64,000 nt of DNA from Hungatella sp. UBA3048 (lineage in GTDB: Bacteria; Bacillota; Clostridia; Lachnospirales; Lachnospiraceae), in NCBI GenBank assembly GCA_002367105.1, contig DFCS01000051.1, positions 101,786-165,785 of the forward strand, written 5' to 3'. This document shows, in pieces, positions 8,751 to 15,626 of this stretch (positions are counted from its first letter, which is position 1; each line of letters starts with the position of its first letter). Below the pieces are notes generated by a model, which was not told where the DNA came from, did no database searches, and saw only the letters and a program-made list of their open reading frames with translations. Both the position numbers and the translations under genes were made by a program.

Positions 8751-8900
8751 TCACAAAGCTTCCAACGCCCCGCATGTCCCCAAAATAACGATCATGCTGG
8801 CTACAAAGATCACAGCCGGCAGAAACCACTTGGTAAACTCCATCAGGCGTGATGGGCGGGTGTCTGTGTAATCATCTAGGTTATCAAAGTACTTTTGCAT
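8751..8900 (-). CDS. 49-residue phage membrane protein
   Basis: Start chosen at the ATG at 8900, six bases after AAGGGGTG; an ATG two codons earlier (8906) touches the ribosome site. The N-terminal 25 residues are polar (DNLDDYTDTRPSR), then one membrane helix (WFLPAVIFVASMIVILGTC). The stop of the excisionase-like gene (8906) is immediately upstream, so the two are translationally linked. Confidence 0.55.
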   Translation of the reverse strand: MQKYFDNLDDYTDTRPSRLMEFTKWFLPAVIFVASMIVILGTCGALEAL

Positions 8901-8905
8901 TGCCA

Positions 8906-9088
8906 TCACCCCTTACTCTCTTCTGCCAATTTAAGCAGATACTGATCCCACTTGTTTGCATCCACCTGCCATCTGCGGCCTACACGGATCGCTGGGGATC
9001 CTTTTCTTTTAAACAGGGACTCTATCGTGTTGTGGCTTATTCCGTGGCGCTCTACACAGTCCTTGATTGTTAAGAATTGCTTGTCCAA
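8906..9088 (-). CDS. Excisionase-like helix-turn-helix protein
   Basis: 60 residues from a TTG at 9088 (GGAGG ten bases upstream), or 67 from an ATG at 9109. LTIKDCVERHGISHNTIESL is a MerR/Xis-type winged helix start, and RVGRRWQVDANKWDQYL is the usual wing and C-terminal helix of helix-turn-helix type 17 proteins. In a prophage early operon such a protein is either an excisionase or a small regulator. Excisionases are often beside the integrase, and here it is 2.8 kb away, so a regulator is equally possible. Confidence 0.7.
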   Translation of the reverse strand: MDKQFLTIKDCVERHGISHNTIESLFKRKGSPAIRVGRRWQVDANKWDQYLLKLAEESKG

Positions 9089-9194
9089 CCTTGTTCTCCC
9101 TCCTCTCATAATCCTTGCAGGTATACCGCCTGCTACGCTCAGGACAACGATTGCGGTACCGGCAGGACTTGCACGAATATGTAATCGTAACCAT
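9009..9194 (-). CDS. Cys-rich small phage protein overlapping the next gene
   Basis: 61 residues with a very good start (GGAGGTGAGGC before ATG at 9194). The first 30 residues contain CKSC, then Cys after six residues and Cys after a further eight (RCPERSRRYTCKDYE), a probable zinc site. The last 20 residues overlap the excisionase-like frame by about 80 bp in another frame, so the tail may be unconstrained. Short proteins of this Cys pattern occur in clostridial mobile elements. No function known. Confidence 0.5.
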   Translation of the reverse strand: MVTITYSCKSCRYRNRCPERSRRYTCKDYERRENKVGQAILNNQGLCRAPRNKPQHDRVPV

Positions 9195-9220
9195 GCCTCA
9201 CCTCCTTTATCATTGCGCCG

Positions 9221-9418
9221 TCATGCGTCTGGGGCGTTTTCCAGTAAGCTGTCCACGGTTACGCCCAATAACTTGGCTACCCTGTGCACTCTCCATACAC
9301 TTGGCTCGTTCTCATCCCATTTACAAATACTGCTTCTCGGAAAGTCTAGGCTTCTTTCAAGTTGTGAAATAGGCATATTTTGCATATCGCATAGAGTCTT
9401 TATATTGCTGTAAAGCAA
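9221..9418 (-). CDS. Cro-like XRE-family regulator
   Basis: 65 residues starting at TTG (9418) with AGGAGGTGG upstream. The whole protein is one XRE-type helix-turn-helix: QNMPISQLERSLDFPRSSI is the turn and recognition helix, and VAKLLGVTVDSLLEN the closing helices. It is a paralogue of the repressor encoded divergently at 9634 (shared RLEQELGFARSSI / QLERSLDFPRSSI). It is the first gene of the leftward early operon, so it takes the Cro position in a phage switch. Confidence 0.8.
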   Translation of the reverse strand: MLYSNIKTLCDMQNMPISQLERSLDFPRSSICKWDENEPSVWRVHRVAKLLGVTVDSLLENAPDA

Positions 9419-9467
9419 GGTTCCACCTCCTATAATTTGATATTGCGCAAAATTTTATGTTTTTCTC

Positions 9468-9496
9468 TTGACTTTTTGCGTAAAATATTCTACAAT
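9468..9496 (+). promoter_or_regulatory. Rightward repressor promoter
   Basis: TTGACT (9468-9473), 17-base spacer, TACAAT (9491-9496). One operator copy fills the spacer. The transcript would start near 9503 and run 130 bases to the repressor gene, crossing the leftward promoter on the way. Confidence 0.65.
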
Positions 9497-9572
9497 TGAA
9501 AGCGCCAACAATCAATTAAATAAATACGCCTTAACTATGACATTCGCAAAATCTTGCGCAACTCATAATTTT

Positions 9573-9600
9573 ATTATACATAAAATTTTGCGAATGTCAA
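9573..9600 (-). promoter_or_regulatory. Leftward early promoter with consensus boxes
   Basis: On the minus strand TTGACA (9595-9600), 16-base spacer and TATAAT (9573-9578), both boxes perfect sigma-A matches. The spacer contains the operator TTCGCAAAAT. It drives the Cro-like gene at 9418 and beyond, and points straight at the rightward promoter at 9468-9496. Confidence 0.75.
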
Positions 9601-9633
9601 TACTTAATTGCGCAAAATTTTGAGGTATTATAA

Positions 9634-10017
9634 ATGGGATTATATGAACAGATTAGAGATGTTGCTAAAGTAAGAGGTTATTCTGTAAACCGCTTAGAAC
9701 AAGAATTGGGATTCGCCAGAAGTTCGATTAATAAATTTAATAAAAACGCGCCCAGTGCAGATAAATTGCAAAAAATTGCAGAAACACTGGGAGTAACAGT
9801 TGATTATCTCATGACTGGTAATACCAGAGATGATAGTGAGCATTACTATGCTAACGAGGAAACTCGTGAAATAGCTCAGGAAATTTTTGAGAATCCAGAT
9901 CTGCGGTCATTATTCCATGCCGCAAAGGACTTGTCGCCTGAAAGACTAAAAGCACACATAGACTTTATGCAGTCTCTGAAACAGCAGGAAGAAAAACATA
10001 ATGATGAAGGGTGTTGA
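9634..10017 (+). CDS. CI-like XRE-family phage repressor
   Basis: 127 residues. Residues 1-62 form an XRE helix-turn-helix (VRGYSVNRLEQELGFARSSI, then ETLGVTVDYLMTG). The rest is acidic and helical (EIAQEIFENPDLRSLF...LSPERLKAHIDFM), the usual short oligomerisation tail of Firmicutes phage repressors without a peptidase domain. ATG follows TGAGG. It is transcribed away from the Cro-like gene across the operator array, and should bind the TTGCGCAAAAT sites to hold the lytic operon off. The next gene overlaps closely (5 bp gap), typical of repressor/ImmA pairs. Confidence 0.85.
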   Translation: MGLYEQIRDVAKVRGYSVNRLEQELGFARSSINKFNKNAPSADKLQKIAETLGVTVDYLMTGNTRDDSEHYYANEETREIAQEIFENPDLRSLFHAAKDLSPERLKAHIDFMQSLKQQEEKHNDEGC

Positions 10018-10022
10018 TATGA

Positions 10023-10247
10023 ATGAATAATCCATTGCTTACAGAGACGATTGGGGTGTATTTTTTAGATATGGACAGTGGAATCGAGGAACAAGTGGTA
10101 TCAAATAGTGATGGAAGCTTTACTATTATAATAAATTCAAGACTGAACCAAGAGCGACAGATGCTCGCATACCAGCACGCTCTTTTACATATTGCCAATG
10201 ATGATTTTAGTAAAAAAGACTCTGATTCTGTAGAATTGGCTATGTAA
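10023..10247 (+). CDS. ImmA/IrrE-like short protein
   Basis: 74 residues, 5 bp after the repressor. RQMLAYQHALLHIANDDF is like the helix of phage ImmA-type proteins (the family's HExxH region), but the second His/Glu pair is not present as HExxH and the protein is about half the length of an active ImmA. In related phages a short protein with this sequence pattern often replaces ImmA. It is probably an accessory of repressor control rather than an active metalloprotease. Confidence 0.6.
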   Translation: MNNPLLTETIGVYFLDMDSGIEEQVVSNSDGSFTIIINSRLNQERQMLAYQHALLHIANDDFSKKDSDSVELAM

Positions 10248-10263
10248 CAAATGGTAATAAATT

Positions 10264-10283
10264 AAAATAGCCTACGGCTTTTT
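10264..10283 (+). terminator. Short hairpin after the repressor operon
   Basis: AGCC (10269-10272), loop TAC, GGCT (10276-10279), followed by T's and preceded by A's that can extend the stem. Weak but well placed between 10247 and the next gene. Confidence 0.4.
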
Positions 10284-10312
10284 AATAAAAACAAAAGAAA
10301 GAGGGAATGAGT

Positions 10313-11698
10313 ATGAAACAAAAATGGTACTTACAAACCTGGCTTATTTGCTTATTATTTGCTTTTTGGTTTTTTATTTTGCCAGGAATCGCAGGATTGG
10401 TGCTACTTGTATTACAAATAATTGATAATAGTAAAATTAATAAGAAATATGGTGCAGTTGATCAATTAGATATCAGAATAAAAAAATTAGAATCAGACAG
10501 TATCATTAAAGAACAGCAATACGATGAAACATGCCGAACTCTTGAAGAAGAATATACTACCAAAAAAGAAAATGCTCAAAAGGAATTTAATTCATATTCT
10601 ATGAAACTTGAAAAACAAAAGGCTCTTATTATACAAGAATTGAACATTCTTAAAGAAGAACATAGCGCACTCAGTACGTCATTAGCTGCTGATCATTTTA
10701 ATATCTCAGACTATGATGGAATTACATCAGAGGAATGTAAAAATAAACTATCACTTTTAAAAGCAGATGAACAAGATCTATTAAGAACGGAAGAATACAT
10801 AATAGTGACTTCCTCTGTTTCAAAACAGGAAATCAACAACAACTCAAAGCAAATCATTAGGTGTTTGAATGCTGAATGTGATAATATTTTAATAAATATT
10901 TCAACTAAAAATATAGACTCTATGCGAAACAAAATATCCAAATGTTTTGAGTCCTTAAATAAAATTTTTGCGATAGATGGCGTACAGCTTTCGAAGCGAG
11001 TACTGGAATATAAACTGGAAGAATTAAATTTAGTTTACACCTACGAGTTAAAGAAAGAACAGGAAAAAGAACAGCAAAAGGCAATAAAAGAGCAAATGAT
11101 TGAGGAAGAAAAAGTTCGTCGAGAAATTGAAAAGGAAAAAGCTAAAATAGAAAAAGACCAGATGCAATTTTCCAATGAAATCACCAAACTAATGGCTTAT
11201 ATGCAAAAAACTCAGAATGATATTGAAAAGCAGTTGTATATTGACAAAATAAAAGATTTAGAAGAAAAACTTTCTCAATTAGAAAAAGATAAGGAAAATG
11301 TACTAGAACGAGAAGCAAATGCTCGTGCAGGATTCGTTTACATTATTTCAAACATTGGTTCTTTTGGAGAAGATGTTTACAAAATAGGAATGACTCGCCG
11401 CCTAGAACCGATGGATAGAATTAAGGAACTCAGCAGCGCTTCAGTACCTTTTGAATTTGATGTTCATGCAATGATTTTTTCAGATAACGCTCCTGATTTA
11501 GAAAACACACTCCATAAACATTTTGAAAAGTATAGCGTTAACAGGATCAACCTTCGCAAAGAATTTTTCCATGTCTCTCTTGATGCAATTGAAAAAGTTG
11601 TTAAAGAAAATTATAACAATACTGTTGAATTCATTAAAATACCCGTTGCAACAGAATACAGACAAACAATATCAATTAAAGAATCTGATATAGCATAA
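10313..11698 (+). CDS. Membrane-anchored DUF4041/T5orf172 (GIY-YIG-like) nuclease, SNIPE-like
   Basis: 461 residues from the ATG at 10313 (GAGGG eight bases upstream; the ATG at 10307 is too close). Order of parts: N-terminal membrane segment (about residues 8-37, LICLLFAFWFFILPGIAGL), long coiled coil, a DUF4041-type middle, a second Lys/Glu coiled coil (about 245-335), and a C-terminal T5orf172/GIY-YIG-like domain with GFVYIIS, DVYKIGMTRR, MDRIKEL, DLENTLHKHF and RKEFFHV. This combination is that of SNIPE, a membrane-bound nuclease reported to cut phage DNA as it enters. It lies between repressor and integrase, a common place for prophage superinfection-exclusion genes. AT-rich compared with neighbours. 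Confidence 0.75.
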   Translation: MKQKWYLQTWLICLLFAFWFFILPGIAGLVLLVLQIIDNSKINKKYGAVDQLDIRIKKLESDSIIKEQQYDETCRTLEEEYTTKKENAQKEFNSYSMKLEKQKALIIQELNILKEEHSALSTSLAADHFNISDYDGITSEECKNKLSLLKADEQDLLRTEEYIIVTSSVSKQEINNNSKQIIRCLNAECDNILINISTKNIDSMRNKISKCFESLNKIFAIDGVQLSKRVLEYKLEELNLVYTYELKKEQEKEQQKAIKEQMIEEEKVRREIEKEKAKIEKDQMQFSNEITKLMAYMQKTQNDIEKQLYIDKIKDLEEKLSQLEKDKENVLEREANARAGFVYIISNIGSFGEDVYKIGMTRRLEPMDRIKELSSASVPFEFDVHAMIFSDNAPDLENTLHKHFEKYSVNRINLRKEFFHVSLDAIEKVVKENYNNTVEFIKIPVATEYRQTISIKESDIA

Positions 11699-11704
11699 TA
11701 AAAA

Positions 11705-11730
11705 CCGCCCGGTATTGGCGTACCGAACGG
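11705..11730 (-). terminator. Hairpin between nuclease and integrase genes
   Basis: On the minus strand a ten-base stem (CCGTTCGGTA with TACCGGGCGG, two G-U pairs) is followed by TTTTT. In the plus direction the same arms have two C-A mismatches and a poor T run. It probably ends transcripts in both directions, better in the minus one. Confidence 0.5.
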
Positions 11731-11880
11731 CTTTACATAGATTTCTCTTACCGGGCTTCCGGAAAGATATAACTACCTAGTCAGTAGAATTATATCATTT
11801 TCGAAACGTCCTGGCAAGGGGCGTATTTTTGTACTCAAAAATAAGTTGTGACATTACAACTCACGAAAGGAAATGATATT

Positions 11881-13014
11881 ATGGCTGAAAAAATGAAGAA
11901 AAGAAAGGACGGACGATATGCCAAACAGGTAACCATCGGTATGAAAAATGGGAAACCTGTCCGTAAAACTATTTACGGAAAAACACAAAAAGAACTGGAC
12001 AAAAATTATAGGGATTTCATGAACCTTAAGGACAAAGGAATTATCATTCAAGAAGAGAACATGACCTTCCGGGAACTTTCGGAGCTATGGCTCACGAATG
12101 AAAAGGTAGGTCGCATTAAGGAACAATCTGTCAAGGTAATCAAGAGCCAGCTACGAAGCACATATTCCTACATAGGAGACATCAAGGTAAGGGACTTAAG
12201 GCAGAGCCACATAGAGGGAATCCGGCAGGTATATATAAAGATGGGTAAACCAGCCCGGTATAACCAATGTCTGATTACTATACGTGCAATTATGAGATAT
12301 GCTGTTCGTAAAGATATTATAACGAGAGATATAACCGACGGTCTGTTAAAGGCAAAGCATGAAGCAAAAGCAAAGAGGGCTCTTACCCCATGCGAAAGAG
12401 ATTTGATATCCCGGGCAGATTTTAGCAGTTTTGAACGCTGTTTTGTAAACCTTCTGCTTTATACCGGCCTGCGAAAAAGTGAGGCCTTGGCTTTAAATAC
12501 ATCTGATATAGACCTCAGTCACAAAAAGATAAATATAAACAAGACGTTGGTAACAAGTAAAAAAGTGGAAAGCTGCTTACAGGACTACACAAAAACAAAG
12601 GCAGGAATGCGGCAAGTCCCAATTCCCGCCCCGCTTCTTCCGATCCTGACGGAGTATATGAGGGGGAAAGACGGAGTTTTATTTACCTCCCGCACAGGCA
12701 GCTACATCGGCAATGGCTCCGTGTGCAATCATTGGAATAATATTCTTACGAAACTCCAAACCGTAAGCAAGGAACCCCTGGCAGAAGATATCACCCCGCA
12801 CACCTTCCGGCATACCTACGCAAGCGACTTGTATAAATCAGGAATAGATATTAAACAGGCTCAATACTTACTCGGTCATGATGATATTAAAACCACGCTG
12901 GACACTTACACTCATTTTGGGTACACGGATGTCAAAGTGGACAAGCTGGAATCCTATTATGATGCAGTCAGAATGCAGTCAAGTAAAAAGATAATACCCC
13001 TGAAACATGCATAA
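11881..13014 (+). CDS. Phage tyrosine integrase
   Basis: 377 residues from the ATG at 11881 (AAAGGA upstream); an in-frame GTG at 11848 is less likely. An arm-binding N-terminal domain (KRKDGRYAKQVTIG) is followed by a SAM-like core-binding domain (MTFRELSELWLTNEK) and the catalytic domain: Arg in TGLRKSEAL, His307-x-x-Arg310 (HTFRH), His333 (LLGHDD) and nucleophile Tyr343 (LDTYTHF). It belongs to the Tn916/phage-type group of Firmicutes integrases. The last 45 codons have a diverged second copy at 35957-36091. Direct GCAGTCA repeats at 12964 and 12975 lie inside its 3' end. Confidence 0.92.
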   Translation: MAEKMKKRKDGRYAKQVTIGMKNGKPVRKTIYGKTQKELDKNYRDFMNLKDKGIIIQEENMTFRELSELWLTNEKVGRIKEQSVKVIKSQLRSTYSYIGDIKVRDLRQSHIEGIRQVYIKMGKPARYNQCLITIRAIMRYAVRKDIITRDITDGLLKAKHEAKAKRALTPCERDLISRADFSSFERCFVNLLLYTGLRKSEALALNTSDIDLSHKKININKTLVTSKKVESCLQDYTKTKAGMRQVPIPAPLLPILTEYMRGKDGVLFTSRTGSYIGNGSVCNHWNNILTKLQTVSKEPLAEDITPHTFRHTYASDLYKSGIDIKQAQYLLGHDDIKTTLDTYTHFGYTDVKVDKLESYYDAVRMQSSKKIIPLKHA

Positions 13015-13093
13015 ACAAAGGGTTTCAGGGGATTAATAAAAATCTTTATCTTTTTCCTTAATTAATTTTACGAATTGCCTAAAACTGGTAATT

Positions 13094-13855
13094 TCAACCC
13101 TCTCCATACCTTCCAAGGAAGCTCTGGGTCCGCTCATTACCGGAGGAAAATACCTCTTCCGGAGTTCCCTCCTCTACGATCACGCCGTCAGCCATAAAGA
13201 TGATCCTGTCTGAGATATCCCTGGCAAAGGCCATCTCATGAGTCACAATAACCATGGTGATATGCATGTCTGCAAGGGACTTGATGACTTTTAGTACCTC
13301 TCCCGTAAGCTCCGGATCCAGAGCAGAAGTCGGTTCATCAAAAAACAGGATCCTGGGATTTAGGGCAAGTGCCCTTGCTATGGCTACCCGCTGGCACTGC
13401 CCTCCGGATAGCTGGCAGGGATATGCTTCTGCCTTATCCTCCAGTCCCATTTTTTTAAGAAGCTTCATGGCCTCGGAAAACACCTCTTCCTTATCCCGTT
13501 TCTGCACATGAACCGGCGCATCGGTAATGTTTTTTAAAACAGTCATATGGGGAAATAAGTGGAAGTTCTGGAATACCAGGCCGTAATTCTTCTGGATTTC
13601 CTTTCTTCTTTCCCCTTTGGCATAGATGGCCTTTCCGTCAGGCCCGTTCCATGCAGCCTTTTCTCCCAGATAATTTAGTTCTCCCCCATCCATCTCTTCC
13701 AGCATGGTTGCGCACCGAAGCAGGGTGGATTTTCCCGAACCAGAGGGACCGATGATGGAAACGATCTCGCCTTCCTTTACCGACAGGGAAATATCCCGAA
13801 GCACGCCCTGGCCATCAAACGCTTTTTTAACATGGTTCATTTCCAGTAAGTACAT
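13094..13855 (-). CDS. Polar amino acid ABC transporter ATPase
   Basis: 253 residues, the standard length for GlnQ/HisP-type ATPases. Walker A GPSGSGKST, Q-loop VFQNFHLFP, signature LSGGQCQRVAIA, Walker B ILFFDEPTSALDP, switch His VTHEMAFA. It powers uptake through the permease 12 bp upstream and the binding protein at 14692. The substrate class (Gln/Glu/Arg/Cys type) cannot be told from sequence alone. It is the last gene of the transporter operon and lies right beside the prophage boundary. Confidence 0.93.
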   Translation of the reverse strand: MYLLEMNHVKKAFDGQGVLRDISLSVKEGEIVSIIGPSGSGKSTLLRCATMLEEMDGGELNYLGEKAAWNGPDGKAIYAKGERRKEIQKNYGLVFQNFHLFPHMTVLKNITDAPVHVQKRDKEEVFSEAMKLLKKMGLEDKAEAYPCQLSGGQCQRVAIARALALNPRILFFDEPTSALDPELTGEVLKVIKSLADMHITMVIVTHEMAFARDISDRIIFMADGVIVEEGTPEEVFSSGNERTQSFLGRYGEG

Positions 13856-13867
13856 CTTTTCTTCCTC

Positions 13868-14518
13868 CTATTGATAATAGTTCAACCGCTTTTCTATGTA
13901 TTCCATCCCAATTGCCACGATAAGGTTAAAGATATAATAAAACAGGCCTGCTGCCACAAAAGGAATAAGGCTGGTCTGGGATGAGGCCAGGGCCTTTGCA
14001 ACTGCAAACATCTCCAAAACGCTGATGGAAAAAGCCAGGGAGGTGTCTTTGACAAGAGTAATGACCTCATTGGTCACAGACGGCAGGATCCGCTTCACCA
14101 CCTGGGGAAATATGATACGGAAAAAGGTCTGGGCCTTTGTATAGCCTAAAAGCTTTGCCGCTTCATACTGTCCCACCGGCATGGATTGGATCCCGCTCCG
14201 GTATATTTCCGCAAAATACGCTGCGTAGTTGATGACAAAGCCAATAAACGCAGCCCAGAGGCGGTACCCGTTCCCAACCTTTATGCCGAATAAATAGTAG
14301 GGGCCGAAATACACCACCATCAGCTGCAGCATCAATGGAGTTCCCCTCATGACCGAAATATAGAATTTAACAATGGCCTGTATGACAGGGTTTTTAGACA
14401 TCCTTCCAAAGGATACCAAAAGTCCCAGGGGCAGAGAAAAGACCAGCGTCACTACAAATATCTGGATGCTGACCCACATTCCCCCTGCCAATTGTAAGAA
14501 TATCTTCGTTAAAGCCAT
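13868..14518 (-). CDS. Polar amino acid ABC transporter permease
   Basis: 216 residues with about five membrane helices. The cytoplasmic EAA loop is readable as GQYEAAKLLGYTKAQTFFRIIFPQ, split here as EAAKLLGYTKAQ and FRIIFPQ. It contains the HisM/GlnP pattern RGTPLMLQL and a YIFN...ERRLxxY-like end. It forms the membrane channel as a homodimer with the ATPase encoded 12 bp downstream. Confidence 0.93.
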   Translation of the reverse strand: MALTKIFLQLAGGMWVSIQIFVVTLVFSLPLGLLVSFGRMSKNPVIQAIVKFYISVMRGTPLMLQLMVVYFGPYYLFGIKVGNGYRLWAAFIGFVINYAAYFAEIYRSGIQSMPVGQYEAAKLLGYTKAQTFFRIIFPQVVKRILPSVTNEVITLVKDTSLAFSISVLEMFAVAKALASSQTSLIPFVAAGLFYYIFNLIVAIGMEYIEKRLNYYQ

Positions 14519-14537
14519 GATTTCTCCTCCAAGTTCT

Positions 14538-14577
14538 AAAAAATAGGGTCCGGCCTATGGCAGGGGAACCGGTACCC
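14538..14577 (-). terminator. Hairpin between binding-protein and permease genes
   Basis: On the minus strand GGGTACCGG (14569-14577) pairs with CCGGACCC (14546-14553) and is followed by TATTTTTT. A partial terminator here would lower permease/ATPase expression relative to the binding protein, as is usual for such operons. Confidence 0.65.
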
Positions 14578-14691
14578 GCTTTAATATCTTTATTTATGCA
14601 AGCAATGAGCCAGGTGCAGGAATGCTTGCATTCTACATCTGGCAAATGCTGTATGGTTCAAATATTTCCTGGCATTTTACGGAGTATTTGA

Positions 14692-15534
14692 TTATTTAAC
14701 TGTGGTTACATCCTTGCCAAACCATTTTTCTGAGATCTTTTTGAGGGTTCCGTCAGATGCCATAGCTTCTAACTGTTCCTGGACCTGATCTCTTAAGGCG
14801 TCATTGCCTTTCTTAAATCCAACGCCGTATTCTTCAGCAGCAAGGGCCTCATCCAGTATGATAAAATCCGCCTTCCTCTGCTCGATCTGGTATCCTGCCA
14901 CAATCACATCCATTGCAATGGCATCCACGGCTCCCATCTCCAGGTCCATAAAAGCAGTGTTGTAATCCGGCGTCGTCTGAAGGGTTCCAAAGGTTTCGGC
15001 AAGCTTTCCATCCGCCTGCAGTGCCTTTTCCGCGGAGGAATCCGCCTGAACCTCAACGATCTTTCCTGATAAATCAGCTAAGGTCTTAATGCCGGAATCC
15101 TTTCCCACTACAAACACCTGACTGTTTTCCATATAGGGCTTTGTCCAGGTATAGCCTTCTTCACGGCCTGTAATGGTAAAACCATTCCAGATGCAGTCAA
15201 TATTTCCTGCTTCCAGCTCCATGTCCTTGGCATCCCAGGCAATAGGCTGGGGAACAAATTTCCTGCCAAGGCGGTTTGCCACCTCCTGTGCCAGTTCTAA
15301 GTCAAAACCAGTGTATTCTCCATTGTCTCCGACAAAACCCATCGGCGGGAAATCCTGGTCAAATCCAACGGTAAATGTATCAGCGCCTGATTCTGTTTCT
15401 TTTCCAGTCTCTTTTGCTGTTGCTGCAGTGGTATCGGAAGACGCAGAAGCCGTAACTTCGCTCTTTTGCCCGGAACAGCCGCCAAGCAGGACTGCCGCTC
15501 CTAACACTGCTGCTATTATAATTTCTTTTTTCAT
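14692..15534 (-). CDS. Amino acid ABC transporter substrate-binding lipoprotein
   Basis: 280 residues from the ATG at 15534 (GGAGG eight bases upstream). Signal peptide with lipobox LLGGC (Cys20), a Ser/Thr/Glu linker, then a SBP family 3 domain: FTVGFDQDFPPMGFVGDN, FDLELAQEVANRLG, and the hinge WNGFTITGREE. It captures a polar amino acid outside the membrane and delivers it to the permease encoded next. The upstream in-frame start at 15561 would put extra charged residues before the signal and is unlikely. Confidence 0.92.
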   Translation of the reverse strand: MKKEIIIAAVLGAAVLLGGCSGQKSEVTASASSDTTAATAKETGKETESGADTFTVGFDQDFPPMGFVGDNGEYTGFDLELAQEVANRLGRKFVPQPIAWDAKDMELEAGNIDCIWNGFTITGREEGYTWTKPYMENSQVFVVGKDSGIKTLADLSGKIVEVQADSSAEKALQADGKLAETFGTLQTTPDYNTAFMDLEMGAVDAIAMDVIVAGYQIEQRKADFIILDEALAAEEYGVGFKKGNDALRDQVQEQLEAMASDGTLKKISEKWFGKDVTTVK

Positions 15535-15569
15535 AATTGCATCCTCCTCTTGCTTTTTCATGTGTTACC

Positions 15570-15598
15570 ATGGTAGCATACTAAAGTGTTTCTGTAAA
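15570..15598 (-). promoter_or_regulatory. Promoter of the amino acid transporter operon
   Basis: Minus strand TTTACA (15593-15598), 17-base spacer, TACCAT (15570-15575). The leader to the ATG is only about 30 bases, so no room for a T-box or riboswitch. Confidence 0.5.
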
Positions 15599-15626
15599 GA
15601 AGAAATTTGCAATTATAAAATCAGTT

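Larger units (their letters stand above)
9442..9620. promoter_or_regulatory. Operator array of the lysogeny switch
   Basis: At least five sites share a TTGCG(C/T)AAAAT core, read in either direction: 9443-9456, 9474-9486, 9545-9559, 9584-9593 and 9608-9620. Two are arms of a perfect 15-base inverted repeat, TGACATTCGCAAAAT at 9538-9552 and its complement at 9585-9599. They cover both divergent start regions and sit inside the promoter spacers. They are presumably bound by the two XRE proteins on either side. Confidence 0.75.
1..13060. mobile_element. Prophage, integrase-proximal part (truncated by window start)
   Basis: Leftward replication and recombination genes (1-7539), a string of small early genes, a divergent Cro/CI-type switch around 9420-9634, and a tyrosine integrase ending at 13014 together form the usual early/lysogeny half of a temperate phage of Firmicutes. 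Ordinary chromosomal genes (an ABC transporter) begin at 13094, so the boundary lies between 13014 and 13094. No structural or lysis genes are present, so the rest must lie to the left of the window. I could not fix the att core because the other end is missing. Confidence 0.85.
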
